NCBI RefSeq assembly: GCF_032878975.1
Contig: NZ_CP043875.1
Location: 2,248,531-2,312,530, forward strand
Source of the DNA: Methanoplanus sp. FWC-SCC4
Lineage (GTDB): Archaea; Halobacteriota; Methanomicrobia; Methanomicrobiales; Methanomicrobiaceae
DNA: 64,000 nucleotides
Direction of reading: 5' to 3'
Positions 45,490 to 54,696 of the stretch are shown here, piece after piece. The position numbers and the translations under genes were made by a program. The first letter of the stretch is position 1. Every line of letters begins with the position of its first letter. The notes beneath the pieces are model-generated. The model saw nothing but the letters and a program-made list of their open reading frames with translations. It did no database searches and had not been told where the DNA came from.

Positions 45490-46284
45490 ATGGGGGCTGT
45501 GCCATCAATGGTGGTTTTTAATGATGATATAGGTGACACTGCCGGTAAAGGCGGTGTTCTGGAAAGTCAGAACGATGACATTCGTTTTATTGATGACGAC
45601 TATCTGCTTAATGCGGATGGTGAAGATGCTGGTCTGATGAGGGATTATGATAAAATCCTTGAGGAAAATGATTATCTTAAAAAGGAGATTCAGTACCGTG
45701 TCAGGAGCAATCTTGCCATAATAAACGGGGTAATGAATCTCGAAATATCCAGTTGCGATGATGAGAGGATTAAGGGTATTTTGCAGGATTCAATGTCGAG
45801 AATAATCTCAATGTCTTTTGCATATGAAAATATATACAACAGCGATGACATCTCCGTTTTTGATATGGAGAATTTTATCAGAAATCTTTCACACAGTTTT
45901 ATTGAATATTACTCTCCGGATTCGGTTATATCAATAAATGTGGACACAAAGGGGCTTGGCATAATAGCCGATGATTCGGTATCCTTTGCTCTTGTGATAA
46001 ACGATCTTTTTATAATTTCACTAAAGCACTCACTTTGCGGCAGAAGTTCGGGCAGAATCGGGATTAAATCTGTCAGGTCGGATGACGGTTTTGTAAGGAT
46101 TGTTTTCTCAGATGACGGTTCGGGCCAGGGGGCCGGTTTTGACATAAAAACTTCAAAATTACCGGAAGTCTGCACTGTAAAAAGCCTTGTGGAGAGGTAT
46201 TTTGAAGGGGAGCTGAATTATAATTTTGCGGGGAATCCTGAATGGGAGATAGTGATCCCGGAATCAAAATTTAATTCATCCTGA
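45490..46284 (+). CDS. Degenerate HisKA_2-type sensor kinase lacking the phospho-acceptor histidine
   Basis: 264 residues, soluble. Residues 60-100 align with the HisKA_2 dimerisation helix, whose usual text is 'LKEIHHRVKNNLQII'. Here it reads LKKEIQYRVRSNLAIINGVM: the frame of the motif is kept but the phospho-accepting His is Gln or Tyr. The ATP-binding domain is partly kept: the N-box is altered (LVINDLFIISLKHS, with Ile where the Asn-Ala pair is expected) and the G-box SDDGSGQGAGFD is present. It lacks a PAS or GAF sensor. It is probably a pseudokinase, a scaffold, or an inactive paralogue. It stands alone, divergent from the reverse transcriptase. Confidence 0.7.
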   Translation: MGAVPSMVVFNDDIGDTAGKGGVLESQNDDIRFIDDDYLLNADGEDAGLMRDYDKILEENDYLKKEIQYRVRSNLAIINGVMNLEISSCDDERIKGILQDSMSRIISMSFAYENIYNSDDISVFDMENFIRNLSHSFIEYYSPDSVISINVDTKGLGIIADDSVSFALVINDLFIISLKHSLCGRSSGRIGIKSVRSDDGFVRIVFSDDGSGQGAGFDIKTSKLPEVCTVKSLVERYFEGELNYNFAGNPEWEIVIPESKFNSS

Positions 46285-46490
46285 TTTTTTTAAATCTTTT
46301 TCTGCCCAGAAAGAGGTATTTGTCCGTTCTGTTGCTGTTAATCGCGGTATATCACAAGCGGCAAATACTGAATCCGGCATATATTTGTCAATATGGGGTT
46401 TTGCAAATTTTCAGGCGGGGAATCTGATTATTTTTACGGGTCATGGTGTTTATCCGGGGAATTTTGGAAATATTACAGAGGCGGACTTTG

Positions 46491-47132
46491 ATGAACTGTA
46501 ATCCGGAATCTGTTTTAAAGATATATTCGCCTGTAATGGCATCTGCCGGATACTTCCTGATAATTGCAATGTTTTTAGGGGGGCCTGTTATTACAGTCCC
46601 GCTCGCTTTTCTGGCGGCCCTTGGCACCATTTTGTTTATGGATTACATGAAGGAAAAAAGCCGTTTTTGGTGGGCCGGGATTTTTTATCCGCTGTTGCTC
46701 ATCCTGATTATAATAATCGAGATATTCTCGCTTGCATCTTCGGGGCCGATGTACGGGCCGGGCATGACCCCCGGCAGGCTGAGGGGGATTCTCTTCTTTT
46801 TAATCGCCCCAGTATCGCTCTTCTTCTTTTTGGGAATGACGCAGGAGTTTAGAAAAGTAATGAGAGTGCCTCTCTTGTTTGCCGTTATAATCAGCATTTT
46901 TATGCTCGTTCCTGTATATGACGAGATTTCAAATGCATATTTCCCGTCACATGACGGGGCAATAATAGCGAGCGATGTAACCGCCGGCTTCATCATTCTG
47001 ATTATGTGCGGGGTCTGCGGGCTTCCCCTTCTGGGAATATCAGGGATTATTATGGGCCTCAAACTTTCTAAAATCATAAGCTCTGATCTTTGCCCCAAAA
47101 AGCCGGAAGAAACGGCGGCTTTGCCGGGTTAA
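46491..47132 (+). CDS. Multi-pass membrane protein of unknown function
   Basis: About 213 residues with six membrane helices (for example MASAGYFLIIAMFLGG, VITVPLAFLAALGTILFM, FYPLLLILIIIIEIFSLAS, FLIAPVSLFFFLGM). No family is recognised. The start ATG 46491 is preferred over a GTG or ATG-like start at 46443 because a GAGG site (46478-46481) lies before it and because the upstream extension is not membrane-like. It lies between the degenerate kinase and the IetAS-like pair, with a 206-base gap before it. Confidence 0.65.
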   Translation: MNCNPESVLKIYSPVMASAGYFLIIAMFLGGPVITVPLAFLAALGTILFMDYMKEKSRFWWAGIFYPLLLILIIIIEIFSLASSGPMYGPGMTPGRLRGILFFLIAPVSLFFFLGMTQEFRKVMRVPLLFAVIISIFMLVPVYDEISNAYFPSHDGAIIASDVTAGFIILIMCGVCGLPLLGISGIIMGLKLSKIISSDLCPKKPEETAALPG

Positions 47133-47456
47133 CAAAAGATCTGAACAAATATTCCTGATCTGTTTTTGGAATTATAATTTTCCGCCTCGGAACAGGTGGA
47201 GGATATCATAAATATTATCGGCTGGAAAGCGGTCCGCTTCAAAGGTAATTATTACGATCTGATATCATGACAGCATAAAAGGCGATAACATTTCAATTTT
47301 AAACATATTATATTAAATAAAAATTGTTGATGCATTTAAGGTGAATAATTTAATATCTAATTTACAATTTGGAAAGATCTATGTTTTTTAAATCCTAAAG
47401 TCACAAAGCATAAATCATATATTACTAAATCCATAGTACGGTCTTTGGATATTATT
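47133..47456 (+). other. 324-base gene-free region ahead of the ATPase-subtilase pair
   Basis: From about 47280 the sequence becomes strongly AT-rich, as in the pair that follows. A TATA-like CATATTATATTAAAT lies near 47303-47317. No protein gene, tRNA or repeat was found. It may mark the left edge of an acquired segment. Confidence 0.4.
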
Positions 47457-48488
47457 ATGAACTCCTCAAATATTGAATTATTATTCAAGGCACATATCTC
47501 AAAAAATGATGAACTATTTAATGAGCTTGCCTTGAATTTAATAAAAGAAGAGGAGATGAAGAACCATCATCTTGTAGCTAACAGGCTGAAGAAAATTTTA
47601 GAAAATGATAATTCTTACATTAATAAGTCTAATTTGATCAAGCGTAATTTACCTCCGATTCCAAGAGATAATGAAAAAGGATTTCCATTACTTGAAATAA
47701 AAAAAGATTATTATAATTGGAATGATTTGATAGTTGATTCTAAATTAACTGAAATTTTAAAAGAAGTAGTCAGAGAGAATAAAAAATCTCAAATACTTGC
47801 TTCATATGGCTTAAAACCAAAAAATAAAATTCTTCTAAGTGGTCCTCCTGGAACAGGTAAGACATTAACTGCTAAAATTTTAAGTTCTGAAATGAATTAC
47901 CCCTTACTAATAGTAAGGTTTGATTCCGTAATATCATCTTTCCTTGGTGAAACTTCTTCAAATTTAAGGAAAATATTTGATTATATTGAAAAAGGAAAAT
48001 GGGTTGTTCTTTTTGATGAATTTGACATAATTGGTAAAAAAAGAGATGATCCAACTGAACACGGCGAGATAAAGCGAGTTGTTAATAATTTCATGTTGAT
48101 GCTTGAAAATTACACTGGAGATAGTATTCTTCTTGCATCAAGTAATCATCCTCAAATTCTTGATGAAGCCGTATGGCGCCGATTTGATGAAGTTTTAATT
48201 TATTATCTTCCGGATGTTGAATCAAGGGAAAAGATATTTAAAAAATGTTTTAAAATACTTCATAGAGAATCTTCAATAAATTATAAAATGCTTGCTGAAG
48301 AAACTGAAGGATTTTCAGGTTCAGACATTGAACAGGTTTCAATCAGGGCTATGAAAAATTCTCTTTTGGATGGAGAAAAACGACTATCGCAGGATTATAT
48401 TGAAAAGTCCATTCAAAGGCAGAAAGATAATTTGAGGTTTAAAGGAAGTATGAAGAATGGCGGATCATTTACCTTTAAAGATTTATAA
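47457..48488 (+). CDS. AAA+ ATPase, IetA-like component of a predicted defence system
   Basis: 343 residues from ATG 47457. A typical AAA+ module: Walker A GPPGTGKT at residues 129-136, Walker B VVLFDEFD with D187 and E188, an arginine finger region WRRFDEVLIYYLP, and the second-domain EGFSGSDIEQVSIRA sensor. It resembles the FtsH/p97-like 'classical' AAA group. Residues 1-110 form a helical N-terminal part. The next gene, a subtilisin-type protease, overlaps it by 32 bases. An AAA ATPase paired with a subtilisin-like protease is the layout of IetAS, reported as an anti-phage system and earlier as a plasmid incompatibility pair. The assignment rests on layout and motifs. Clearly AT-rich. Confidence 0.75.
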   Translation: MNSSNIELLFKAHISKNDELFNELALNLIKEEEMKNHHLVANRLKKILENDNSYINKSNLIKRNLPPIPRDNEKGFPLLEIKKDYYNWNDLIVDSKLTEILKEVVRENKKSQILASYGLKPKNKILLSGPPGTGKTLTAKILSSEMNYPLLIVRFDSVISSFLGETSSNLRKIFDYIEKGKWVVLFDEFDIIGKKRDDPTEHGEIKRVVNNFMLMLENYTGDSILLASSNHPQILDEAVWRRFDEVLIYYLPDVESREKIFKKCFKILHRESSINYKMLAEETEGFSGSDIEQVSIRAMKNSLLDGEKRLSQDYIEKSIQRQKDNLRFKGSMKNGGSFTFKDL

Positions 48489-50850
48489 TAAAGAATTCCA
48501 GAGGAAAAAAAAGAATGGCGGCGGGGGTTCATTTGTTCCACGGGAAGATAGATCCAAATTCTCAGATGTTGAAACTCATCGATTAAATGGGATAAAAGAA
48601 ACGCAATACACAAAAAAAGAGGAATTAAATGATTATTTTGATCCAAATCTGATTTTTAAAATTATTTTTAAAAAGGACGTTTCTGATTACGAAGTTGAAA
48701 AATTTTTAAAAAATTGCTCTCTGGATTATCTCTCAACACTTGATTCTGTTGATAAACAAAAATCCATCAGAGTTGCATTTGCAGAAAATGGTGATATCAA
48801 TACTTTGCTTGGAAGAATTGAGAGATATGGTTCCGGAGAAAATCAGTATTCTGAGTTTGAGATAATAGATTACTTTGACAAGTTAGAACCAGATGATAAA
48901 ACCGGAGAAAAACTAAAGGAAAATCCACTCACAGACAAGTTTGAATTTCTTGATCTTGAGATATGGCAGATGAAGCCGGATAAAATTAAAGATTCCATTG
49001 AGAAAATAGAGAAATTTATAATCAGCAATAACGGTGAAGTCACGGATAAACTGAAATCTAATAATCTGACTCTGCTTAGAATAAAAATTAATAAGGAAAT
49101 ATTTGATGAATTAATTGAATTTCCAGCTGTAAGTTTTATTGAGAGAATTCCAAAAGTAAAGATTATTTGTCAGGAAGAGTTTGACAATGATATCCAAAAT
49201 TACAATACCGGTTCAACTCCTGATTCTGATTCTCCGGCAATAATTGTTTTTGACAGTGGTATAATTTCAGGTCATCCTCTTTTAAAAAATGGAGTGGGTG
49301 ATGAGATCTCAGGTGAGTATCTGATTGATCCTGAAAAGTACGAGAACAAATATTCAGATGATGTAGGACATGGAACTGGTGTTGCCGGAATAGCATTATT
49401 TGGAGATATTGAAAGCAGGCTTGAATCTTTGAATTTTACTCCGGAAGTCTATATTCTTTCATGTAAGGTTCTTTTTAAAGAAGAAGATGAGAATCTCGGA
49501 GAGGTTAGAGGAACATTTAGTGATAGAATTCTTCTTCAGAACCAGATTTCAGAGGGAATAAATCATTTTACAGATAAATATCCTGAAAATCAAAAAGTGA
49601 TCAATCTCTCATTCAATGATTCCAAAGAATTTTATAAATCCCAGCACCAGACTCAAATTGCAGCATTCATTGATGAAATTGCGTCTGAAAGTGATTGTAT
49701 TTTTGTTATTTCAGCAGGTAATCAGGAATCTGCCCAATTGATTAAATATCCTGAGGGCCTGTTAAAGGATTTTAAAGATATTAAGATAACTGATCCGGCT
49801 TCATCTGCTTATGCACTGTCTGTTGGGTCAATTGCTCAATCATATATTCAGAGTGATTATCAGAGTTCATTTATGCCCAGTCCGGATTATCCTTCTCCTT
49901 ATACAAGAGTAGGACCTGGTTTAAACGATATGATAAAACCAGATTTTGTGGAAGTAGGTGGAAATTTACCACAAAATATATTGCCTAATATTTATACAAA
50001 AGAAGATCCTGGTGTAGTAGTATTCAACCACAATCATATTGAGAACAATAAATTATTCCGAATTGAAATAGGAACCAGTTATTCAGCTCCAATGGTTTCA
50101 TATTATGCTGCCCATCTATGGAAAAAGTACCCTCAGTTTAATAATAATACAATTAAGGCTCTGTTACTTTCTTCAGCTGAATACCCATTTTCAAGGCCAA
50201 AACCACTGGATGTTAATCTATATTCCAAAACACCTCCAAAATCATCTGACAGAGATAATCTGTTAAATGTATATGGTTATGGGAAACCAAATTTTGAACA
50301 TGCAATTAGTTCAGAATTAAATCATGTTTGTCTTCTTGCAGAAGCAACTATTTCGATTAACGGGGTGAGGTTATTTGAATTCTTTGTTCCTGAAGAGTTC
50401 AATTCAACTCATGGTGAGAGATCAATATCTGCTTCTTTAGTTTATAACCCGCCCATCCGGAGAAACAGAAAGGATTATTTTGGTCTCTCACTTGGTTTTA
50501 AGCTCTTCAAAAATACTGATGCTGAAACAATTGGGAATACTGCAAAATTCATTGAGGGCAATAATGAATTTGATACTTCAAAAATTGATGAAATTGAGTT
50601 AAGACCCGGATTACAACAACGCTCTAAAGGATTGCATCAGAAAGGCTCAATAATTACAACTGAAGAAATTGATTTCAGTAGAGACAAGCCATTGGTTTTA
50701 GGTGTGTTTTGCACAGGAAAATGGTTAAGAAAGGAGGAACACCCTGATTATTTACAGGATTTTTCAGTTGTCGTTTCAGTAAGGCATAAAGCAGAGATCG
50801 ACCTTTATAATTCAATTGAACAGCATGTAAGGGAAAGAATAAGATTTTAG
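48457..50850 (+). CDS. Intracellular subtilisin-like (S8) protease, IetS-like component
   Basis: 797 residues without signal peptide. Residues 1-255 are a charged N-terminal region of unknown fold. The S8 catalytic triad is complete: D266 (IIVFDSGIISGHPLL), H305 (DVGHGTGVAGIA) and S541 (IGTSYSAPMVSYYAAH); the oxyanion Asn lies in VISAGNQESAQ. The C-terminal 200 residues are beta-rich and of unknown role. Because it is cytoplasmic and coupled to an AAA ATPase by a 32-base overlap, it probably cleaves a target protein under ATPase control, as proposed for IetAS. It ends 49 bases before the convergent nifU-like gene. Confidence 0.78.
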   Translation: MADHLPLKIYNKEFQRKKKNGGGGSFVPREDRSKFSDVETHRLNGIKETQYTKKEELNDYFDPNLIFKIIFKKDVSDYEVEKFLKNCSLDYLSTLDSVDKQKSIRVAFAENGDINTLLGRIERYGSGENQYSEFEIIDYFDKLEPDDKTGEKLKENPLTDKFEFLDLEIWQMKPDKIKDSIEKIEKFIISNNGEVTDKLKSNNLTLLRIKINKEIFDELIEFPAVSFIERIPKVKIICQEEFDNDIQNYNTGSTPDSDSPAIIVFDSGIISGHPLLKNGVGDEISGEYLIDPEKYENKYSDDVGHGTGVAGIALFGDIESRLESLNFTPEVYILSCKVLFKEEDENLGEVRGTFSDRILLQNQISEGINHFTDKYPENQKVINLSFNDSKEFYKSQHQTQIAAFIDEIASESDCIFVISAGNQESAQLIKYPEGLLKDFKDIKITDPASSAYALSVGSIAQSYIQSDYQSSFMPSPDYPSPYTRVGPGLNDMIKPDFVEVGGNLPQNILPNIYTKEDPGVVVFNHNHIENNKLFRIEIGTSYSAPMVSYYAAHLWKKYPQFNNNTIKALLLSSAEYPFSRPKPLDVNLYSKTPPKSSDRDNLLNVYGYGKPNFEHAISSELNHVCLLAEATISINGVRLFEFFVPEEFNSTHGERSISASLVYNPPIRRNRKDYFGLSLGFKLFKNTDAETIGNTAKFIEGNNEFDTSKIDEIELRPGLQQRSKGLHQKGSIITTEEIDFSRDKPLVLGVFCTGKWLRKEEHPDYLQDFSVVVSVRHKAEIDLYNSIEQHVRERIRF

Positions 50851-50899
50851 TTTTATTGCATTATATAACTCATGAGAGTTATTAGATACAATAAAATAT

Positions 50900-51313
50900 T
50901 TAGTGATGGTGTCCCGTGCGGCCTGTCTCTTCCCAGGGTTCGAGGCCCTGCTTTGTCCTGTAATCATTGATTGCCTTGTGGATTGCATCCTCTGCAAGTA
51001 CGGAGCAGTGCATTTTCTGCGGTGGAAGACCCTCAAGGGCATCTGCAACCGCCTTGTTTGAAAGCTCCCATGCCTCTTCAAGCGTTTTTCCCTTGATGAG
51101 CTCGGTTGCCATACTGCTTGATGCAACGGCAGCTCCGCATCCGAAGGTCTGAAACTTCACATCAGCGATTATGTTCTCCTTTACTTTGATGTAAATCTTC
51201 ATGATATCGCCGCACTGCGGGTTTCCTTCCTCTCCGATGCCGTCGGCATCCTCAATTACTCCCATGTTTCTCGGGTTCTCAAAATGATCCATAACGGTCT
51301 CGCTGTAATCCAT
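50900..51313 (-). CDS. Iron-sulfur cluster scaffold protein (IscU/NifU N-terminal type)
   Basis: 137 residues from ATG 51313, which has GAGGTG six bases upstream; this favours it over the GTG at 51322. The three cluster-ligating cysteines are in NPQCGD, FGCGAAVASSSM and MHCSVLAEDA, the pattern of the IscU/NifU scaffold. The C-terminus ends in a short HHH. It builds Fe-S clusters with sulfur from the cysteine desulfurase gene just upstream on the same strand. A methanogen needs many clusters for ferredoxins and for SepCysS. The two genes are 54 bases apart and probably co-transcribed. Confidence 0.93.
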   Translation of the reverse strand: MDYSETVMDHFENPRNMGVIEDADGIGEEGNPQCGDIMKIYIKVKENIIADVKFQTFGCGAAVASSSMATELIKGKTLEEAWELSNKAVADALEGLPPQKMHCSVLAEDAIHKAINDYRTKQGLEPWEETGRTGHHH

Positions 51314-51367
51314 CTTTTTCACCTCTTTTTAAGTTTCATTTATTCATATCTTCGTTTCCGGGCGACT

Positions 51368-52549
51368 TTACCCCCTCAGTTCTGCCGGTGTCAGCGGTGA
51401 CATGTTCCGGAGCCTCTGCACGATTTCCGGAATGATTCCAAGTACATAGTCCACATCATCTTCAGTGTTCTGGTCTCCGAGTGTAAGCCTTAAAGACCCG
51501 TGTACAATCTCTGCCGGAATTCCGCATGCTGTAAGGACGTGTGATGGTTCAAGGGATGCCGAATTGCAGGCACTTCCGGTCGATGCAGCTATCCCTTTTC
51601 TGTTCAGCATCAGGAGAATTGACTCCCCTTCGATGTATTCAAACACAATGTTGACGTTGTTTGGAAGTCTGTCTTCCGGGTGTCCGTTTAAGTGGCTTGC
51701 CGGGACTTTTAGCAGGTTTTCAATCAGCCTGTCCCTCATTGCCGAGATACGGCTGCTGCTCTCGTTCATTTCAGCGACTGCAAGCTCTATTGCAAGTCCG
51801 AGGCCGACGATGCCAGGAACATTTTCCGTTCCCGCACGTCTTCTTCTCTCCTGATCACCGCCGTGCATCAGTGGATCGATTTTAACCTTCCTTCCTATGT
51901 AGAGTGCCCCCGTTCCTTTCGGTCCGTAGAACTTGTGGCCCGACATGGAGAGCATGTCGATGTTCATCGCCTCGACATCTATTGGCACATGTCCGACTGC
52001 CTGGACTGCGTCCGTGTGAAACAGAACCCCTTTCTCCCTTGCAATTTTTCCGATCTCTGCGATTGGTTCAATTGTTCCGATCTCGTTGTTTGCAAACATT
52101 ATTGTAATCAGAATTGTGTCATCCCTGATTGCAGCCTCAACATCCTTTGGATTTACAACGCCGTATCTGTCGACCGGAAGGTATGTAATCTCAAATCCCT
52201 GTTTTTCGAGCCACTCGCATGCCCTCGATACCGCGTGGTGCTCGATTGAGGAAGTGATTATGTGCTTTCCCTTCTCCTGATTTGCAAAGGCAGTCCCCTT
52301 GATTGCCCAGTTGTCAGACTCGGTTCCGCCGCTTGTGAAATAAATCTCCTTTGGTTTTGCGTTTATTGCCGATGCAACCTGTTCCCGTGCTTTTGTAACA
52401 GCTTCTTTTGAGGTCTTTGCAATATCGTAAAGTGATGAAGGGTTTCCGAAATGCTCTGTCATAAACTCTGTCATCACCGCTGCCACCTCAGGCCGTGTGG
52501 GTGTGGTAGCTGCATAATCCATGTAAACAATACGCTTATTCTCGTCCAT
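51368..52549 (-). CDS. Cysteine desulfurase (NifS/IscS family)
   Basis: 393 residues. It releases sulfur from cysteine as a protein persulfide. The PLP lysine is in MLSMSGHKFYGPKGTGALY. The persulfide cysteine sits in TGSACNSASLEPSHVL, with the SSAC-like loop of the NifS/IscS class. The N-terminus MDYAATTPTRPEV is typical. Length is normal. It precedes the IscU-like scaffold gene and lies 177 bases downstream of the SepCysS-Met operon, so both could supply and use the same sulfur pool. Confidence 0.93.
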   Translation of the reverse strand: MDENKRIVYMDYAATTPTRPEVAAVMTEFMTEHFGNPSSLYDIAKTSKEAVTKAREQVASAINAKPKEIYFTSGGTESDNWAIKGTAFANQEKGKHIITSSIEHHAVSRACEWLEKQGFEITYLPVDRYGVVNPKDVEAAIRDDTILITIMFANNEIGTIEPIAEIGKIAREKGVLFHTDAVQAVGHVPIDVEAMNIDMLSMSGHKFYGPKGTGALYIGRKVKIDPLMHGGDQERRRRAGTENVPGIVGLGLAIELAVAEMNESSSRISAMRDRLIENLLKVPASHLNGHPEDRLPNNVNIVFEYIEGESILLMLNRKGIAASTGSACNSASLEPSHVLTACGIPAEIVHGSLRLTLGDQNTEDDVDYVLGIIPEIVQRLRNMSPLTPAELRG

Positions 52550-52726
52550 TGTAAATTTTTCACTCCATGAAATATTTTTAAGGTTTTTTTATCCGATTCC
52601 TGACATACTATTGTGGTTGTTCTTTTCTGGTCATTGATCTGATAATAGCTTTCTTATGTGAATTGTTTCTCCCCTTTCTCATATCAGGATATTGAAAAAG
52701 TCACTGGTTCATTTTCCGGTGAAATT

Positions 52727-53218
52727 TCAGTCTTCGAGAAGATCCTCTTTTCTGACCGGACTTTTGCAGTACGGGCAGTGGTAGTCACAGTCGCGGCCTT
52801 CATATGGACATATTGTCATTGAGAGGTCTGCTAAAGGATGACCCTTGCTCTTCATCTCAAACTCCTTGTACCACCCGAAAGCAGCTCTCGAAACCTCAAG
52901 GCCGTTATTTTTTAGCGATTCTTCGAGTCCTTTCAGAATCATTATTGCCGTATCAGGCGATGCAAGACTGCTTGTAAGATGGGCGTACGGGTATATCATC
53001 ACCCTCCTGCATCCGATTTTTAAAAGCCTTTTTTGGATATTTGCGGTTGCACTTTCCACAACCATTCCCGGGTTTATCTCATCCATCTTTTCGATGCATG
53101 ACATCAGGACAACCCCGTCTGTCATCTCAGCCTCTTTCTCTGTCAGCTCTTCTGCAACCTTTGTCGGGCGTACTGCCGTGTATTTCATGTAGTCAACGTG
53201 AATTGAAACGATTCGCAT
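52727..53218 (-). CDS. Free-standing threonyl-tRNA synthetase editing domain protein
   Basis: 163 residues. The sequence follows the archaeal ThrRS editing domain (DUF516 / Thr-tRNA editing): IVSIHVDYMKY at the start, EKMDEIN, VMIYPYAHLTSSLASPD, and RAAFGWYKEFEMKSKGHPLADLSM with its conserved histidine. This fold hydrolyses mis-charged Ser-tRNA(Thr). Here it stands alone, with a short tail carrying CPYEGRDCDYHCPYCK, a four-cysteine (zinc-like) set. It starts 3 bases after the metX-CBS stop, so it belongs to the sulfur amino acid operon. It might clear Sep- or Ser-mischarged tRNA made beside the Cys pathway, which is inference. Confidence 0.85.
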   Translation of the reverse strand: MRIVSIHVDYMKYTAVRPTKVAEELTEKEAEMTDGVVLMSCIEKMDEINPGMVVESATANIQKRLLKIGCRRVMIYPYAHLTSSLASPDTAIMILKGLEESLKNNGLEVSRAAFGWYKEFEMKSKGHPLADLSMTICPYEGRDCDYHCPYCKSPVRKEDLLED

Positions 53219-53221
53219 TTG

Positions 53222-54694
53222 TCATCTTCCTATAAGTCTGCTGAGTCCTTCGCTTGTTATGATTCCGAGAATTTTTCCTGTCCTGTCTACAACAGGGAGG
53301 GCTGAGATTGAGTTTTTGCTCATTTTCTCAGCCGCTTTTTCTATCGGCTCCTCAGGGCCCGTGCAGATCACATCGCTTGTGATGATCTCTTCGAGCCTTT
53401 CAAGGCCGCAGGCAACCGCCTTTGCAATATCCCATGATGTAACGATGCCTGATATCCTTTCAGACGGGTCTGTCACGGGAAGGTGGTTGATCCTCTTTTT
53501 GATGAGTACTGCCGATGCCTCTTTGATTGTTGCCTTTTCACTGATTGTGATTGCAGGAGCGGACATTACGTCCTTTGAACATATCTGTGAGAGAAAACGG
53601 GCGATTATGTAGTTTAGCTGGCCGCCTTCAATTAAAAACGCGTCATGTCCGTAATGTGATCTGATCTCCGCATAATCCGCTTTTGCTCCGTTTTCGAGCA
53701 GTGCCGATACGATTTCCTTTGATTCAGAGGGCGGGTAAAGCCAGTCCGATGTTATTGCGATTACGAGAAATCTGGCCCTGACACCCGAAAGCCCCTCTGT
53801 GAGGGTTTTGTTTTTGGACAGATCAAAGAGGTCGACTGCCTTTGTTATGTAAAGGTAAGAGTTTGCATCAAATCTCTTTGTAAACGAACCTCCCTGATAG
53901 TCAAGGTAGCTTTCTACCTGGAAGTCGGGCAAGAGATCAGGTTCCGCCTTCTCTCCAAGAAGCGTCTCCCTCCCGAATTTATCAACCATCGATTCCGGGC
54001 TTAGGTATGTTGTATGTCCTATCATCCTTGCAAGCGAGAGCCCTTTTGCCGGAAAGGTTTCGCCGTAGTAACGGCCGCCTTTCCAGTCGGGGTCATCGGT
54101 TACAGCCTTTCTGCCAATTGCGTTGAAGGCTATCTGCTGGGGGCCCGGAGATGCTGTTGTCGCAATTGCTATCGCTTTTTTTACCATATCAGGGTACGAT
54201 ACGGCCCACTCGAGAACCTGCATTCCTCCCATCGAGCCTCCGGCAACTGCAAAGAGGCATTTTACGCCGATATGCTCAAGCAGAAGCTTTTGTGCCCTGA
54301 CCATGTCTTTGATTGTTACGACCGGGAAGTCGGGCCCCCATTCTCTGCCGGTATTTTTGTTCAGCGATGAAGGGCCTGTTGAGCCGCTGCATCCTCCGAG
54401 GACATTTGAGGAGATTACGCAGAATTTGTCGGTGTCAAACGCCTTCCCCGGCCCGATTGCAATATCCCACCAGCCCGGTTTTTTGTCGCCATCATGCCAT
54501 CCGGCGGCATGTGCGTCTGCCGTTAAGGGGTGGCATATGAGTACTGCATTGCTTTTGTCGGCGTTCATCTGCCCGTAGACTTCGTATGCAATCTCAATTC
54601 CGGGCAGAACCCTGCCGCCTTCGGTTACAAAATCCCCGGGTGATGAAAAAATTCCTTTTTTTATGCTCCCGACCGTTCCTTTCCTGTTTCCCAT
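53222..54694 (-). CDS. metX: Homoserine O-acetyltransferase with C-terminal CBS pair
   Basis: 490 residues. Residues 1-370 are an alpha/beta hydrolase of the MetX family: HPLTADAHAAG near the start, the nucleophile in AVAGGSMGGMQVLEW, the Asp in TSDWLYPP and the His in SHYGHDAFLIEGG. It acetylates homoserine with acetyl-CoA for methionine synthesis. Residues 375-490 are two CBS domains (DVMSAPAITISEKATIKEAS and INHLPVTDPSERISGIVTS, then a second pair), which in other enzymes bind adenosyl ligands. Their presence suggests regulation by ATP, AMP or S-adenosylmethionine, and this fusion is typical of methanogens. It starts 2 bases after the metY stop. Confidence 0.92.
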   Translation of the reverse strand: MGNRKGTVGSIKKGIFSSPGDFVTEGGRVLPGIEIAYEVYGQMNADKSNAVLICHPLTADAHAAGWHDGDKKPGWWDIAIGPGKAFDTDKFCVISSNVLGGCSGSTGPSSLNKNTGREWGPDFPVVTIKDMVRAQKLLLEHIGVKCLFAVAGGSMGGMQVLEWAVSYPDMVKKAIAIATTASPGPQQIAFNAIGRKAVTDDPDWKGGRYYGETFPAKGLSLARMIGHTTYLSPESMVDKFGRETLLGEKAEPDLLPDFQVESYLDYQGGSFTKRFDANSYLYITKAVDLFDLSKNKTLTEGLSGVRARFLVIAITSDWLYPPSESKEIVSALLENGAKADYAEIRSHYGHDAFLIEGGQLNYIIARFLSQICSKDVMSAPAITISEKATIKEASAVLIKKRINHLPVTDPSERISGIVTSWDIAKAVACGLERLEEIITSDVICTGPEEPIEKAAEKMSKNSISALPVVDRTGKILGIITSEGLSRLIGR

Positions 54695-54696
54695 AT

